Source: Lysobacter sp. Root494 (GTDB taxonomy: Bacteria > Pseudomonadota > Gammaproteobacteria > Xanthomonadales > Xanthomonadaceae). Taken from it: 64,000 nt of DNA. How positions within the stretch are numbered: the first letter of the stretch is position 1; each line of letters begins with the position of its first letter. The DNA lies in contig NZ_LMFH01000001.1 of the NCBI RefSeq assembly GCF_001427225.1, forward strand, positions 160,329 through 224,328, written 5' to 3'. The position numbers were made by a program, and so were the translations under genes. The notes beneath the pieces are model-generated. The model was not told where the DNA came from. It did not search any database and saw nothing but the letters and a program-made list of their open reading frames with translations. Shown in pieces: positions 27,885 to 37,715 of the stretch.

Positions 27885-28439
27885 TCACTTGCGGCCGGTT
27901 TCGGTCATTCGCGCGTTCACGATCGCCGCCCAGCCGCTGCCCTTGAGCTCCTGCGCGAGCCAGTGCAGCAGGCGGCCTTCTTCCTCATACGACGTGATGG
28001 GTTCGAACGTGCCCTTGTCGCGGCGGAACAGCCCGCCCTTCGCCAGGACCAGCTTGTAGCTGCCGGCATACGCCGCCCGGCCGGCCTCCACGGTGAACGC
28101 CTTGTCGCCCGGCCTGGCATCGAGGGCGAAGAACTTGTTGCCGGAGAAGAAGCCGATAAGGCTGTAGATGCCAGGCGTGAGGTTGGCGGAGTAGAACTCG
28201 CCGTGGTTGTAGGTCACCGTCGCCTTCTCGCCGCCGGAGCCCATGTACATCCGCGTGGGCTTGATGCGCATCAGGACCACGTGGGTGACCGCGAGGTCCG
28301 AATCGGTGATGTCGAACGAGCCGAACGCGATGCCGGTGCCCGGTTCGACGTGGTCGTTCCCGCCGGCAGCGAAGGCCAGCCCGGTCGCCAATAGCAGGGC
28401 CGTCGCCAGCCATGCCTGGAACATGCGTTGCAGTTTCAT
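27885..28439 (-). CDS. Secreted protein of unknown function
   Basis: A 184-aa exported protein I do not recognise. Residues 1-25 are a signal peptide (MKLQRMFQAWLATALLLATGLAFA). The mature part is predicted mostly beta: GTGIAFGSFDITDSDLAVTH, VVLMRIKPTRMYMG, ANLTPGIYSLIGFF, and KAFTVEAGRAAYAGSYKLVL. The pattern of a short bounded GSF strand and a TPGIYSL turn resembles periplasmic DUF-type domains that read as small beta-sandwiches. The C-terminus is helical (EEEGRLLHWLAQELKGSG). I chose the ATG at 28439, which starts the signal peptide. It lies upstream of and parallel to the protease gene with a 31-base gap, so a three-gene transcript is possible. Confidence 0.7.
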   Translation of the reverse strand: MKLQRMFQAWLATALLLATGLAFAAGGNDHVEPGTGIAFGSFDITDSDLAVTHVVLMRIKPTRMYMGSGGEKATVTYNHGEFYSANLTPGIYSLIGFFSGNKFFALDARPGDKAFTVEAGRAAYAGSYKLVLAKGGLFRRDKGTFEPITSYEEEGRLLHWLAQELKGSGWAAIVNARMTETGRK

Positions 28440-28575
28440 GGGATCCCCGATGGTGTCGTCATGACGTCGTGCGGCTTCGCCGCGTCGGCCGCGAGAGTAC
28501 TGCATGGCGGACGCGCAGGCCTGCGCCGCGTTTGCGTTCCGGATGCATTACCCGGCGCGAAGGATGGCGGGCGAA

Positions 28576-29244
28576 TTACTCCAGCTCTTCCGGCGGCGGC
28601 ACTATCGCGCTGGGGTCCAGTGCGAGGCGGCCGGCGATCAGCACCGCCTGCGTGCGGTTGTTCGCGCCGAGCTTGCGCAGGATCGCGGTGACGTGGGCCT
28701 TGATCGTTGCTTCGGAGACGCCGAGGTCGAAGGCGATCTGCTTGTTGAGCAGGCCGCTGCCAAGCATCTGCAGGACGCGGAACTGCTGTGGGGTGAGATC
28801 GCGCAGGCGGTGCGCGGCATCGTGTTCGTCGGGCGTGGTCGCCGGGGCGTTGAGCGCGGCGGGCGGGGCCCAGCGGTCGCCTGCGAGCACGATGGAAATC
28901 GCTTCGCCGAGCGTCTTCGCATCGGCGGACTTCGGAATGAAGCCGATCGCGCCATGGTCGAGGGCGCGGCGCATCACGGCGGGTTCTTCGCGCGCGGACA
29001 CGACGACGATGGGCAATTGCGGATGCAACGCGCGCAGGTGCACGAGCGCGGAGAAACCGTGCGCGCCAGGCATGTTGAGGTCGAGCAGGAGCAGGTCGGC
29101 GTCGGGTTCGGATTCGACCAGCCGATAGAGCGCGTCGACGTTCTCGGCTTCACGCAGGTGCGCGTCGGGCAGCACGCGCGCGACGGCGCCGCGCAGGGCT
29201 TCGCGGAAGAGGGGATGGTCGTCGGCGATCAGTAGCGTGGGCAT
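28576..29244 (-). CDS. LuxR/NarL-family response regulator (CrbR/ErdR-like)
   Basis: A 222-aa two-component regulator. The receiver has acidic residues IADDH (8-9) and the phosphoacceptor Asp55 in LLLLDLNMPG, with the conserved VVSAREE and GFIPKSA. A C-terminal LuxR helix-turn-helix occupies about 150-215 (LTPQQFRVLQMLGSGLLNKQIAFDLGVSEATIKAHV). The order and sequence fit CrbR of Vibrio and ErdR of Pseudomonas, which activate acs in response to CrbS/MxtR. Its position right after acs on the same strand, and the hybrid symporter-kinase at 18.2 kb, support that role. About 365 bases of repeats separate it from acs, so it may have its own promoter. Confidence 0.88.
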   Translation of the reverse strand: MPTLLIADDHPLFREALRGAVARVLPDAHLREAENVDALYRLVESEPDADLLLLDLNMPGAHGFSALVHLRALHPQLPIVVVSAREEPAVMRRALDHGAIGFIPKSADAKTLGEAISIVLAGDRWAPPAALNAPATTPDEHDAAHRLRDLTPQQFRVLQMLGSGLLNKQIAFDLGVSEATIKAHVTAILRKLGANNRTQAVLIAGRLALDPSAIVPPPEELE

Positions 29245-29265
29245 TGGCTTGCAGCTCCTGCTTGC

Positions 29266-29606
29266 TCGTCATTCCGCGGGTGGTGCTTGCTCGTCATCCC
29301 AGCGAAAGCGGGGATCCATCTTTTTTATGTTGCTCTCGCCCTGCTCGTCATTCCCGCGAAAGCGGGAATCCATCTTGATCTTGCTTTCGCCTTTGCTCGT
29401 CATTCCCGCGAAAGCGGGAATCCAGTGACTCTGCTCTTTGCTTCAAGTTCCAACCGCAACAGCCAAGACACTGGATGACCGGACATTCGTCCGTGGAAAA
29501 GACGCCTGCTTCGCGGGAATGACGAGCAAAAGCAACGAAGACACAAACGACACGACGACCGTCAAAACAAAGCTGCATCCCGGCATGCGCCGGGATGACG
29601 AGCAGG
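29266..29606 (+). repeat. Array of family A REP repeats between acs and the regulator
   Basis: Three direct copies of CGTCATTCCCGCGAAAGCGGG-AATCCA at about 29291, 29345 and 29398, at spacings of roughly 53 bases, then inverted copies near 29500-29530 and 29574-29606. The sequence GGACATTCGTCCGTGGAAAA lies before the inverted copy. These fill the 365-base gap between two same-strand genes. Confidence 0.85.
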
Positions 29607-29609
29607 AAA

Positions 29610-31559
29610 CTACGGCACCCGCCGATGCTGCACCAGCGACTCCACCACCGAAGGATCCGCCAGCGTGCTCGTATCCCCCAGCTGGTCCGGCGCGTTCTCC
29701 GCGATCTTGCGCAGGATGCGGCGCATGATCTTGCCGCTGCGCGTCTTCGGCAGGCCGGGGGCCCACTGCAGGTGGTCGGGCGCGGCGATCGGGCCGATTT
29801 CCTTGCGCACGTGGGCGACGAGCTCCTTGCGCAGCTCTTCGCTGTCCTGCTCGCCGGCGAGCAGGGTGACGTAGGCGTAGATGCCCTGGCCCTTGATGTC
29901 GTGCGGGAAACCGACGACCGCGGCTTCGGCGACTTTCGGATGCGACACGAGCGCGCTCTCGACTTCCGCGGTGCCGATGCGATGGCCGCTGACGTTGATG
30001 ACGTCGTCGACGCGGCCGGTGATCCAGTAGTAGCCGTCGGCGTCGCGGCGGCAGCCGTCGCCGGTGAAGTACATGCCCGGGTACGTCTTGAAGTAGGTGT
30101 CGATGAAGCGCTGGTGGTCGCCGTAGACGGTGCGCATCTGGCCGGGCCACGAATCGGTGAGCACCAGGTTGCCCGCTGCTTCGCCCTCGAGGATGGCGCC
30201 GTTGGCGTCGACCAGCGCGGGCTGCACGCCGAAGAACGGTTTCGTCGCCGAGCCGGGCTTCGCATCGATCGCGCCCGGCAGCGGCGTGATCAGGATGCCG
30301 CCGGTTTCGGTCTGCCACCACGTATCCACCACCGGACAGCGCGAATCGCCGACGGTTTCGTAGTACCAGCGCCACGCTTCGGGGTTGATCGGTTCGCCGA
30401 CGGTGCCGAGCAGGCGCAGCGATGCGCGCGACGTGCGCTTCACCGGTTCGTCGCCTTCGCGCATCAGCGCGCGGATCGCGGTCGGCGCGGTGTAGAAGAT
30501 CGTGACCTTGTGCTTGTCGATCACTTCCCAGAAGCGCGACACGGTCGGGTAGTTCGGCACGCCTTCGAACACCAGCGCGGTCGCGCCGTTGGCGAGCGGG
30601 CCATAGACGATGTAGCTGTGGCCGGTGACCCAGCCGACGTCGGCGGTGCACCAGTAAATGTCGTCTTCGCGCAGGTCGAAGACGGCTTCGTGCGTATAGC
30701 TCACCCACACGAGATAACCGGCGGTGGTGTGCAGCACGCCCTTGGGCTTTCCGGTGGAACCGGAGGTATAGAGGATGAAGAGCGGGTCTTCCGCGTTCAT
30801 GCGCTCGGGTTCGCACTGGTCGCTCTGGCCTTCGACGACGGCGTCGTACCAGCGGTCGCGCGGCATCTGCATGTCGACGGCGGCGCCGGTGTGGCGCACG
30901 ACCAGCACGGTTTCGACCGAATTGGTGCCCGGCAGTTTCAGTGCGGCGTCGACGTTCGCCTTAAGTGGCACCTTCTTGCCGCCGCGCAGCCCTTCGTCGG
31001 CAGTGATGATCAGCTTCGACTGGCAGTCGTCGACTCGATCGGCGATCGACTGCGGCGCGAAGCCGCCGAACACCACCGAATGCACCGCGCCGATGCGCGC
31101 GCACGCGAGCATCGCCACCGCAGCCTCGGGAATCATCGGCAGGTAGATGGTGACGCGGTCGCCCCTCGAAACGCCGAGCGCGCGCAGCGCATTGGCGAGC
31201 CGGCACACGCGCGCATGCAGTTCGCGATAGGTGACGTGCTGTGCAGGTTTGGATGGATCGTCCTGTTCGAAGATCAGTGCGGTCTTGTCGCCGCGCGTGG
31301 CGAGGTGCCGGTCGAGGCAGCTCACGCTGGCGTTGAGCTCGCCATCGGCGTACCAGCGGATGTGGAAATCCTCGGGCCGGAAGCTCACGTCCTTGATCTG
31401 CGTCGGCGCCTTCATCCATTCGATGCGGTGGGCGACGTCGGCCCAGAAGGCGTCGGGCTCGCGCACGGACTGCGCGTAGAGGCGCTCGTAATCGTCGCGC
31501 TTGATGCGCGCCCTGGCGGCGAACGCGTCGGGAACGGGATACAGATCAGGCTGCGACAT
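29610..31559 (-). CDS. acs: Acetyl-coenzyme A synthetase
   Basis: Converts acetate, ATP and CoA to acetyl-CoA via acetyl-AMP, allowing growth on low acetate. The 649-aa sequence has the AMP-binding loop [11 protein letters not shown], the motif [10 protein letters not shown], the hinge/core [23 protein letters not shown], and the regulatory lysine in SGKIMRRIL near the C-terminus that is acetylated in homologues. The N-terminal [17 protein letters not shown] is specific to Acs rather than propionyl-CoA synthetase. The ATG at 31559 has GGAG seven bases upstream. It is divergent from a porin gene across a 210-base region with four copies of a palindrome, and parallel to the CrbR-like gene. Confidence 0.96.
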   Translation of the reverse strand: MSQPDLYPVPDAFAARARIKRDDYERLYAQSVREPDAFWADVAHRIEWMKAPTQIKDVSFRPEDFHIRWYADGELNASVSCLDRHLATRGDKTALIFEQDDPSKPAQHVTYRELHARVCRLANALRALGVSRGDRVTIYLPMIPEAAVAMLACARIGAVHSVVFGGFAPQSIADRVDDCQSKLIITADEGLRGGKKVPLKANVDAALKLPGTNSVETVLVVRHTGAAVDMQMPRDRWYDAVVEGQSDQCEPERMNAEDPLFILYTSGSTGKPKGVLHTTAGYLVWVSYTHEAVFDLREDDIYWCTADVGWVTGHSYIVYGPLANGATALVFEGVPNYPTVSRFWEVIDKHKVTIFYTAPTAIRALMREGDEPVKRTSRASLRLLGTVGEPINPEAWRWYYETVGDSRCPVVDTWWQTETGGILITPLPGAIDAKPGSATKPFFGVQPALVDANGAILEGEAAGNLVLTDSWPGQMRTVYGDHQRFIDTYFKTYPGMYFTGDGCRRDADGYYWITGRVDDVINVSGHRIGTAEVESALVSHPKVAEAAVVGFPHDIKGQGIYAYVTLLAGEQDSEELRKELVAHVRKEIGPIAAPDHLQWAPGLPKTRSGKIMRRILRKIAENAPDQLGDTSTLADPSVVESLVQHRRVP

Positions 31560-31568
31560 GCGCACGCT

Positions 31569-31717
31569 CCGCTTGCGGGGGAGGACAAGTGTGCCGCAAG
31601 CGGCCGCGCGGTGGGGTCTTAGACCTTCGTCGTAGCGGCTTGCGGACGAGGTACCCGGACCATGGTCGATGCTGCACTGCAGCTTCGACCATTGGGGAAT
31701 AGGCGGCCGCAAGCGGC
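31569..31717. promoter_or_regulatory. Four copies of a GCCGCAAGCGGC palindrome between acs and porin
   Basis: CCGCTTGCGG at 31569, GCCGCAAGCGGC at 31593, GCGGCTTGCGG at 31635 and GCCGCAAGCGGC at 31706, all within the divergent control region. They could be operators for a dimeric regulator such as the CrbR-like protein. The same ten-base core also occurs inside family B repeats, so a repeat origin is not excluded. Confidence 0.5.
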
Positions 31718-31769
31718 TGCGCGCAGTCTGCCGGAGTCGTGCAAATCCGCACGTTGTCCGGGAGGGGAC

Positions 31770-33176
31770 ATGTCCACTGGTCTCGCAAGTCGCCACCGTC
31801 GGCCCCTCGCGGCTGCGGTGCTGTTCGCATTACTGGCTCCAGGCGTCGCCCTGGCCGAAACCGCCAAAGAGAGAGAACTCGAAGCCCGCGTCGCACAACT
31901 CGAAGCGCAGGTACAGGCGCTGCTGAACGCAACGCAGCAACAGCAGACCCAGATCGCCGACACCAGGACGCAACTCGACCAGGTGAAGACGGCGCAGCCC
32001 ACGGCTTTGCCGCAGGGCAAGCAACCGATCCAGAACACGACAATCCTCCCAGCGGGCAATCCCAACAGCGCGTTCTCGTACGGCGGCTTCATCAAGTTCG
32101 ACGCGATGGCCACCGACACCAGCGACGGCAAGATCGCCGATGGTTCCTCGGGCCGCCTGTTCTACGTACCGAGCACGATTCCTGTCGTCGCCGACGGTAC
32201 TGAGCCCGACGTCGATCCGTACACCGACTTCCATGCGCAGTTCTCGCGCTTCTGGCTGAGCGCCGACCACGTGACCGACAACGGCGACAAGCTGAAGGCG
32301 TACGTGGAGATGGACTTCTTCGGCGGCGGCAACGCGTTCTTCACCGGCACGGCGGCCAACCCGCTGGTCGGCAACGAGACGTCGACCAATACGTACGCGG
32401 TCAGCCTGCGCCAGGCCTACGTGAGCTGGAACAACTGGCTGGCCGGCCAGACCTGGTCGAACTTCCAGGACACCGCGGCGCTGCCCGATGCGGTCGACTT
32501 CGTCGGCACCACCGACGGCACGATCTTCGTGCGCCAGGCGCAGGTGCGCTACACCAAGGGTGCGTGGTCGTTCTCCGCGGAAAATCCGCAAACCACGGTG
32601 ACGCCGTACCAGAGTCTTTCGGGGCGCTTCAATTCGGGCGACAACGTCATGCCCGACCTCACCGCGCGCTGGCTGAAGAAGGGCGACTGGGGCCACTTCA
32701 CCGTCGCCGGCCTGGTGCGCCAGTTCAAGTACCTCGACGAAACCGCCACCGGTGGGGCCGTCAGCGTGTCGGGCAAGTTCAACTTCGGCAAGAACGACGA
32801 CCTGCGTTACATGGTCAACGCAGGCAGTGGCATCGGCCGCTACATGGCGTTCGGGCTGGGCAGCGATACGTTCGTCGATGCGAGCGGCGACCTCGAGCCG
32901 CTGGACGGCTATGGCGCGTTCGTTTCATGGCGCCATGCGTTCAGCCCGAAGCTGCGCGGCAACCTGATGTACTCGGCTGCGCATTTCGACAACGACACCG
33001 GCATCACCGGCTTCGGTGTCACCGAACGCTCGCAGTCGTACCACGCCAACCTCATCTATTCGCCGTTTCCCAAGCTCGACGTGGGCGCGGAACTCAGCTG
33101 GGGCCAGCGTTCGCTCGAGGATGACCGCGAAGGCGACTTGACGCGCGTGCATACCTCCGTCAAATACAGCTTCTGA
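31770..33176 (+). CDS. Outer-membrane porin with N-terminal coiled coil (DcaP-like)
   Basis: A 468-aa trimeric beta-barrel porin. A signal peptide (about 1-30, [17 protein letters not shown]) is followed by a coiled coil ([23 protein letters not shown]) and a Gln-rich linker ([15 protein letters not shown]). The barrel part begins [17 protein letters not shown] and ends with aromatic Phe in VHTSVKYSF, as required for outer-membrane insertion. [16 protein letters not shown] and [21 protein letters not shown] are typical of DcaP-type porins for dicarboxylates. It probably admits organic acids, consistent with acs and the permease next door. GGAGGGG lies just before the ATG. Confidence 0.87.
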   Translation: MSTGLASRHRRPLAAAVLFALLAPGVALAETAKERELEARVAQLEAQVQALLNATQQQQTQIADTRTQLDQVKTAQPTALPQGKQPIQNTTILPAGNPNSAFSYGGFIKFDAMATDTSDGKIADGSSGRLFYVPSTIPVVADGTEPDVDPYTDFHAQFSRFWLSADHVTDNGDKLKAYVEMDFFGGGNAFFTGTAANPLVGNETSTNTYAVSLRQAYVSWNNWLAGQTWSNFQDTAALPDAVDFVGTTDGTIFVRQAQVRYTKGAWSFSAENPQTTVTPYQSLSGRFNSGDNVMPDLTARWLKKGDWGHFTVAGLVRQFKYLDETATGGAVSVSGKFNFGKNDDLRYMVNAGSGIGRYMAFGLGSDTFVDASGDLEPLDGYGAFVSWRHAFSPKLRGNLMYSAAHFDNDTGITGFGVTERSQSYHANLIYSPFPKLDVGAELSWGQRSLEDDREGDLTRVHTSVKYSF

Positions 33177-33246
33177 CAGCGTATCCAGCATCTAAACCGC
33201 CTGCCTTCAACCAGCATGCATAGCTTCTGACCGGAAGGAACTCACC

Positions 33247-34905
33247 ATGTCCACCATTGCAGCCAATGCTCCATCCGGCGCGCTGACCCAGGGCCACAAG
33301 AAGGTCATCTTCGCGTCCAGCCTCGGCACCGTGTTCGAGTGGTACGACTTCTACCTCTACGGATCGCTCGCCGCGATCATCGCCAAGCAGTTCTTCTCCG
33401 CACTGAATCCGACCAGCGCCTTCATCTTCGCGTTGCTCGCCTTCGCCGCCGGCTTCGCGGTGCGGCCGTTCGGCGCGCTGGTGTTCGGGCGCCTCGGCGA
33501 CATGATCGGGCGCAAGTACACGTTCCTCGTCACCATCGTGATCATGGGCCTGTCGACGTTCCTGGTCGGCGTGTTGCCCAGCTACGCGAGCATCGGCATC
33601 GCCGCGCCCGTCATCCTGATCACGTTGCGACTCGCGCAGGGTCTCGCGCTGGGCGGCGAGTACGGCGGCGCGGCGACCTACGTCGCCGAGCATGCACCGC
33701 ATGGCAAGCGCGGCCTGTACACCAGCTTCATCCAGACCACCGCGACGCTCGGCCTGTTCCTGTCGCTGCTGGTGATCCTGGGCACGCGCATGTACCTGGG
33801 CACCGAAGAGTTCGAAGCCTGGGGCTGGCGCATTCCGTTCCTGCTTTCGTTCGTGCTGCTCGGCATCTCGGTGTGGATCCGCCTGCAGCTGGCCGAGTCG
33901 CCGCTGTTCCAGCAGATGAAGGCCGAGGGCAAGGGCTCGAAGGCGCCGATCACCGAGAGCTTCTTCTCCAAGAACGGCAAGATCGCGTTGCTGGCCCTGC
34001 TCGGCGCGACAGCCGGCCAGGCCGTGGTCTGGTACGCCGGCCAGTTCTACGCGCTGTTCTTCATGACCCAGACACTGAAGATCGACGCAACCACCGCCAA
34101 CCTGCTGATCGCCGGCGGGCTCGCGATCGGCACGCCGTTCTTCATCCTGTTCGGCTGGCTCAGCGACAAGATCGGCCGCAAGCCGATCATCATGGCCGGT
34201 TGCCTGATCGCGGCGCTGACCTACTTCCCGCTGTTCAAGGCACTGACCCATTACGGCAATCCGGCGCTGGAAGCCGCGAGTGCGACCAGCCCGGTCGTGG
34301 TGTCCGCGAATCCCGACACTTGCACCTTCCAGTTCAACCCGGTCGGCACCAGCAAGTTCACCACCTCGTGCGACATCGCCAAGTCGGCTCTGGCCAAGGG
34401 CGGCATTCCGTATTCGAACAAGGCCGCGGCGCCGGGGACGGTCGCCACCGTCACCGTGGGTAACACCGCGGTGTCCGCCTTCGAAGGCGCCGGCCAGGAG
34501 CCCGATGCGCTCAAGGCGGCGGGCGACAAGTTCAACGGTGACCTCAAGGCGGCGCTGACCACCGCCGGCTATCCGGAGAAGGCCGACCCGGCGCGCATCA
34601 ACAAGCCGATGATGCTGCTGTTGCTGACCATCCTCGTGATCTACGTGACGATGGTGTACGGCCCGATCGCGGCGTGGCTGGTCGAACTGTTCCCGACGCG
34701 CATCCGCTACACCTCGATGTCGCTGCCGTACCACATCGGCAACGGCTGGTTCGGCGGCTTCCTGCCGACAACTGCGTTCGCGATGGTCGCCGCCAGCGGC
34801 AACATCTACCAGGGCCTGTGGTACCCGATCATCATCGCGCTGATGACCTTCGTGATCGGCTCGCTGTTCCTGCGCGAGACCAAGGACGTCGACATCACGA
34901 AATAA
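33247..34905 (+). CDS. MHS-family MFS permease with a large periplasmic insertion
   Basis: A 552-aa secondary transporter of the metabolite:H+ symporter (MHS) family, which moves carboxylates, proline or betaine into the cell. Family signatures are SSLGTVFEWYDFYLYG near the start, RPFGALVFGRLGDMIGRKYTFL and LGGEYGGAATYVAEHAP. Between the ninth and tenth membrane helices lies about 115 extra residues (337-453) with two cysteines (DTCTF, TTSCD), predicted to be a periplasmic loop closed by a disulfide. The final helices ILVIYVTMVYGPIAAWLVELFPTR are intact. It follows the porin gene by 70 bases and ends in a strong terminator. The substrate is likely an organic acid such as acetate or propionate, by context only. 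Confidence 0.87.
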   Translation: MSTIAANAPSGALTQGHKKVIFASSLGTVFEWYDFYLYGSLAAIIAKQFFSALNPTSAFIFALLAFAAGFAVRPFGALVFGRLGDMIGRKYTFLVTIVIMGLSTFLVGVLPSYASIGIAAPVILITLRLAQGLALGGEYGGAATYVAEHAPHGKRGLYTSFIQTTATLGLFLSLLVILGTRMYLGTEEFEAWGWRIPFLLSFVLLGISVWIRLQLAESPLFQQMKAEGKGSKAPITESFFSKNGKIALLALLGATAGQAVVWYAGQFYALFFMTQTLKIDATTANLLIAGGLAIGTPFFILFGWLSDKIGRKPIIMAGCLIAALTYFPLFKALTHYGNPALEAASATSPVVVSANPDTCTFQFNPVGTSKFTTSCDIAKSALAKGGIPYSNKAAAPGTVATVTVGNTAVSAFEGAGQEPDALKAAGDKFNGDLKAALTTAGYPEKADPARINKPMMLLLLTILVIYVTMVYGPIAAWLVELFPTRIRYTSMSLPYHIGNGWFGGFLPTTAFAMVAASGNIYQGLWYPIIIALMTFVIGSLFLRETKDVDITK

Positions 34906-34937
34906 AGATTCCCCCGCGGTCGTGGTGTGTGGAAAGC

Positions 34938-34969
34938 AACGCCGGCCTTCGGGCCGGCGTTGTGTTTTT
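34938..34969 (+). terminator. Intrinsic terminator after the permease
   Basis: AACGCCGGCC / GGCCGGCGTT, a perfect 10-bp stem with TTCG loop, followed by GTGTTTTT. Confidence 0.92.
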
Positions 34970-34973
34970 GCTC

Positions 34974-35105
34974 ATCATTCCCGCGAAGGTGGGGCGTGGA
35001 CTTTGCCTCTTCAAGCATTTGACGGATTCGCAAAGGCAAGAACAACGCCCATGGATGAACAGACATTTCGTCCGTGAAAAAGACGCCCGCCTTCGCGGGA
35101 ATGAC
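34974..35105 (+). repeat. Composite family A element
   Basis: Begins TCATTCCCGCGAA and ends CGCCCGCCTTCGCGGGAATGACG, with CATGGATGAACAGACATTTCG-TCCGTGAAAAAGACG in the right half. The same composite layout recurs at 29398-29530 and 62563-62698. It fills most of the gap before the M13 peptidase gene. Confidence 0.8.
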
Positions 35106-35213
35106 GAATGCAGACGCCAGTGCCTGTCCGCAAAGCGTGCCTTCCTGCACATGCAACGACCTGCCTGCGCGGCATGATCACGTCTTCCCTCCGCCACGGC
35201 CGACCGCACCCGC

Positions 35214-37334
35214 ATGCATCTCAACCGCAACCTCCTCTTCCTGGCGCTGGCCTGCAGCCTGGCCGCGTGCAAACCCGCCTCCAACGACACCGCCAATGCA
35301 CCCGCGACGCCCGCCGCCACTGCGCCGGCGACCGTCAGTTCCGGCGTCGACCTGGCCGGCATCGACAAGAGCGTGAAGCCCGGTGACGACTTCGACGCCT
35401 ACGCGAACGGGTCATGGCGCAAGACCTTCGAGATTCCCGAAGACCGCTCCAACTACGGCGCGTTCACCGTACTGGTGGAGACCGCGGAAAGGCGCAATGC
35501 CGAGCTGATCGCGCAACTCGCCGCCAGCAAGCCCGCGCCCGGCACCGACGCGCGCCGCATCGCCGACTTCCACGCCGCCTACATGGACGAAGCCGGCATC
35601 GAGCAGCGCGGCCTGGAACCGCTGAAGCCGCAGCTCGACGCAATCGAAGCGATCGCCAGCCGTGCCGACCTCGCGCGCGCGCTCGGCGCGAGCGTGCGCG
35701 CCGACACCGATCCGCTCAACGCGACCAACTTCTACACCGACAATCTGTTCGGCGTGTTCGTCGCGCAGGGCTTGCAGGATCCGGAGCACTACGTCGCCTC
35801 GCTGATGCAGGGCGGGCTGGGCATGCCCGATCGCGAGTACTACCTCTCGGGCGACAAGGAGATGGTGGAAACGCGCAACGCGTACGAAACCTACGTCGCC
35901 GCGATGCTGAAGCAGGCCGGCATCGCCGATGCGGAGAAGAAGGCGAAGTCGATCCTCGCGCTGGAGACGAAGATCGCGAAGGCGCATGCGCCGGTCGTCG
36001 ATTCGCAGGACGTGCACAAGGCCAATAATCCTTGGGAACAGGCGGCGTTCGCGCGCAAGGCGCCGGGCATGGACTGGACGGCGTTCTTCGCGGCCTCCGG
36101 GCTCGCGCCGCAGAAGAGCATCGTCGCGTGGCAGCCGCGCGCGATCACGGGCATCTCGAAGCTTGTCGGCAGCGAACCCCTGCCGGCGTGGCAGGACTAC
36201 CTGCGCTTCCACGCGCTCGATCACGGTGCCTGGAACGCGGCGACGCGCGGCCCGGGCGAGTTGCCCAAGGCCTACGCCGACCTCGCCTTCGGCTTCCATG
36301 GCACCACGCTGTCGGGCACGCCCAAGGCGCGTGAACGCAGCAAGCGCGCGCTGGATGCGACCAGTGCCGCACTTGGCGACGCGGTGGGCAAGCTGTATGC
36401 GGAGAAGTACTTCCCGGCTTCGTCGAAGGCGATGGTCGAGGAGATGGTTCGAAACATCCTCGCCGCGTTCGACGAGCGCGTCGATTCGCTCGCATGGATG
36501 ACGCCGGAGACCAAGGCGAAGGCGCGCGACAAGGCGAAGACGATGCGCGTCGGCGTGGGCTATCCGGATGCGTGGCGCGACTACTCGACGCTGGAAATCC
36601 GCCCCGACGATGCGCTCGGCAATCGCCTGCGCGCGGAGCTGTTCGAGTACCAGCACCAGCTCGCCAAGCTCGGCCAGCCGGTGGCGCGTGGCGAGTGGTG
36701 GATGACGCCGCAGACGGTCAACGCGGTGCAGCTGCCGCTGCAGAACGCGATGAACTTTCCCGCGGCGATCCTGGAGAAACCGTTCTTCGATCCCAAGGCC
36801 GATCCGGCGTCGAACTACGGTTCGATTGGCGCAGTGATCGGGCACGAGATAAGCCATGGCTTCGACGACACCGGCGCGGAGTTCGATGCGCAGGGCCGCC
36901 TGTCGAACTGGTGGACACCGGAAGACGCGAGGCATTTCAGGGAAGCGACCAAGAAGCTTGCCGCGCAGTACAGCGCGTACGAGCCGCTGCCCGGCCTGCA
37001 CGTCAACGGCGAACTCACGTCGGGCGAGAACATCGCCGACGTGTCGGGTCTCACCATTGCGTACATGGCGTACCGCAAGTCGCTGGGTGGCAAGGAAGCG
37101 CCGGTGATCGACGGCCTCACCGGTGACCAGCGTTTCTTCCTCGCCTACGGCCAGACCTGGCGCAGCAAGATCCGCGACGCCGCATTGCGCCAGCGCATCC
37201 TCACCGACGGGCACGCGCCCGCCGCGCAACGCGCGCAGACGGTGCGCAATGTCGACGCGTGGTACGACGCGTTTGGTGCGAAGCCGGGGGAGAAGCTGTA
37301 CCTGGCGCCGGCGGATCGGGTGAAGATCTGGTAA
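35214..37334 (+). CDS. M13-family zinc endopeptidase (neprilysin/PepO-like) lipoprotein
   Basis: A 706-aa peptidase that cleaves short peptides outside the cytoplasm. The N-terminus is a lipoprotein signal with lipobox SLAAC (Cys19), followed by a Thr/Ala/Pro-rich linker. The M13 N-domain starts GVDLAGIDKSVKPGDDFDAYANGSW. Catalytic HEISH lies at 544-548 within VIGHEISHGFDD, and the third ligand is in GELTSGENIADVSGL. The substrate-binding NAVQLPLQNAMNFPAAIL occupies the usual NAYYNP position. The C-terminus ends VKIW, as many M13 proteins end in W. Length equals family average. It has its own terminator downstream and no operon partner. Confidence 0.93.
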   Translation: MHLNRNLLFLALACSLAACKPASNDTANAPATPAATAPATVSSGVDLAGIDKSVKPGDDFDAYANGSWRKTFEIPEDRSNYGAFTVLVETAERRNAELIAQLAASKPAPGTDARRIADFHAAYMDEAGIEQRGLEPLKPQLDAIEAIASRADLARALGASVRADTDPLNATNFYTDNLFGVFVAQGLQDPEHYVASLMQGGLGMPDREYYLSGDKEMVETRNAYETYVAAMLKQAGIADAEKKAKSILALETKIAKAHAPVVDSQDVHKANNPWEQAAFARKAPGMDWTAFFAASGLAPQKSIVAWQPRAITGISKLVGSEPLPAWQDYLRFHALDHGAWNAATRGPGELPKAYADLAFGFHGTTLSGTPKARERSKRALDATSAALGDAVGKLYAEKYFPASSKAMVEEMVRNILAAFDERVDSLAWMTPETKAKARDKAKTMRVGVGYPDAWRDYSTLEIRPDDALGNRLRAELFEYQHQLAKLGQPVARGEWWMTPQTVNAVQLPLQNAMNFPAAILEKPFFDPKADPASNYGSIGAVIGHEISHGFDDTGAEFDAQGRLSNWWTPEDARHFREATKKLAAQYSAYEPLPGLHVNGELTSGENIADVSGLTIAYMAYRKSLGGKEAPVIDGLTGDQRFFLAYGQTWRSKIRDAALRQRILTDGHAPAAQRAQTVRNVDAWYDAFGAKPGEKLYLAPADRVKIW

Positions 37335-37356
37335 GCCGGCTTCGCCGTCGCGCGAC

Positions 37357-37390
37357 AAAAAACGGCCGCATCCGCGGCCGTTTTTCTTTT
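37357..37390 (+). terminator. Intrinsic terminator of the M13 gene
   Basis: AAACGGCCGC / GCGGCCGTTT stem with ATCC loop and a following TTTTTCTTTT run. Confidence 0.93.
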
Positions 37391-37648
37391 GTCATTCCCG
37401 TGCAGACGGAAATCCATCGACCTTCGCCCTTCATGCCACGGCGAAATCCTTCCTCCAGACAAAACAAGAGCAACGTCCATGGATTCCCGCCTGCGTGGAA
37501 ATGACGAGCAAAGGCAAAGCTAGGGACGAGATTCCCGCTTTCGCGGGAATGACAGGGGAAAGCGGAGCGTTATGTGTTTGCGAATCCGAGGGCGTTTTGC
37601 AGCCCGCACGCCCAATAACCGTCGTTCCCACGAAAGCGGGAATCTCAT
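37391..37648 (+). repeat. Family A REP cluster between M13 gene and AraC regulator
   Basis: Four REP-type copies: GTCATTCCCGTGCAGACGG at 37391, an inverted copy at 37478-37509, a second inverted copy at 37525-37555 and a direct copy at 37620-37648. They occupy most of the 381-base gap between two convergent genes; nothing else is recognisable there. Confidence 0.85.
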
Positions 37649-37715
37649 CTTTTCCGTTTACCTTCAACGGCCGAGAGCGTCGGCAATCACCCCACGAACG
37701 CGACCGCCATTGTCA

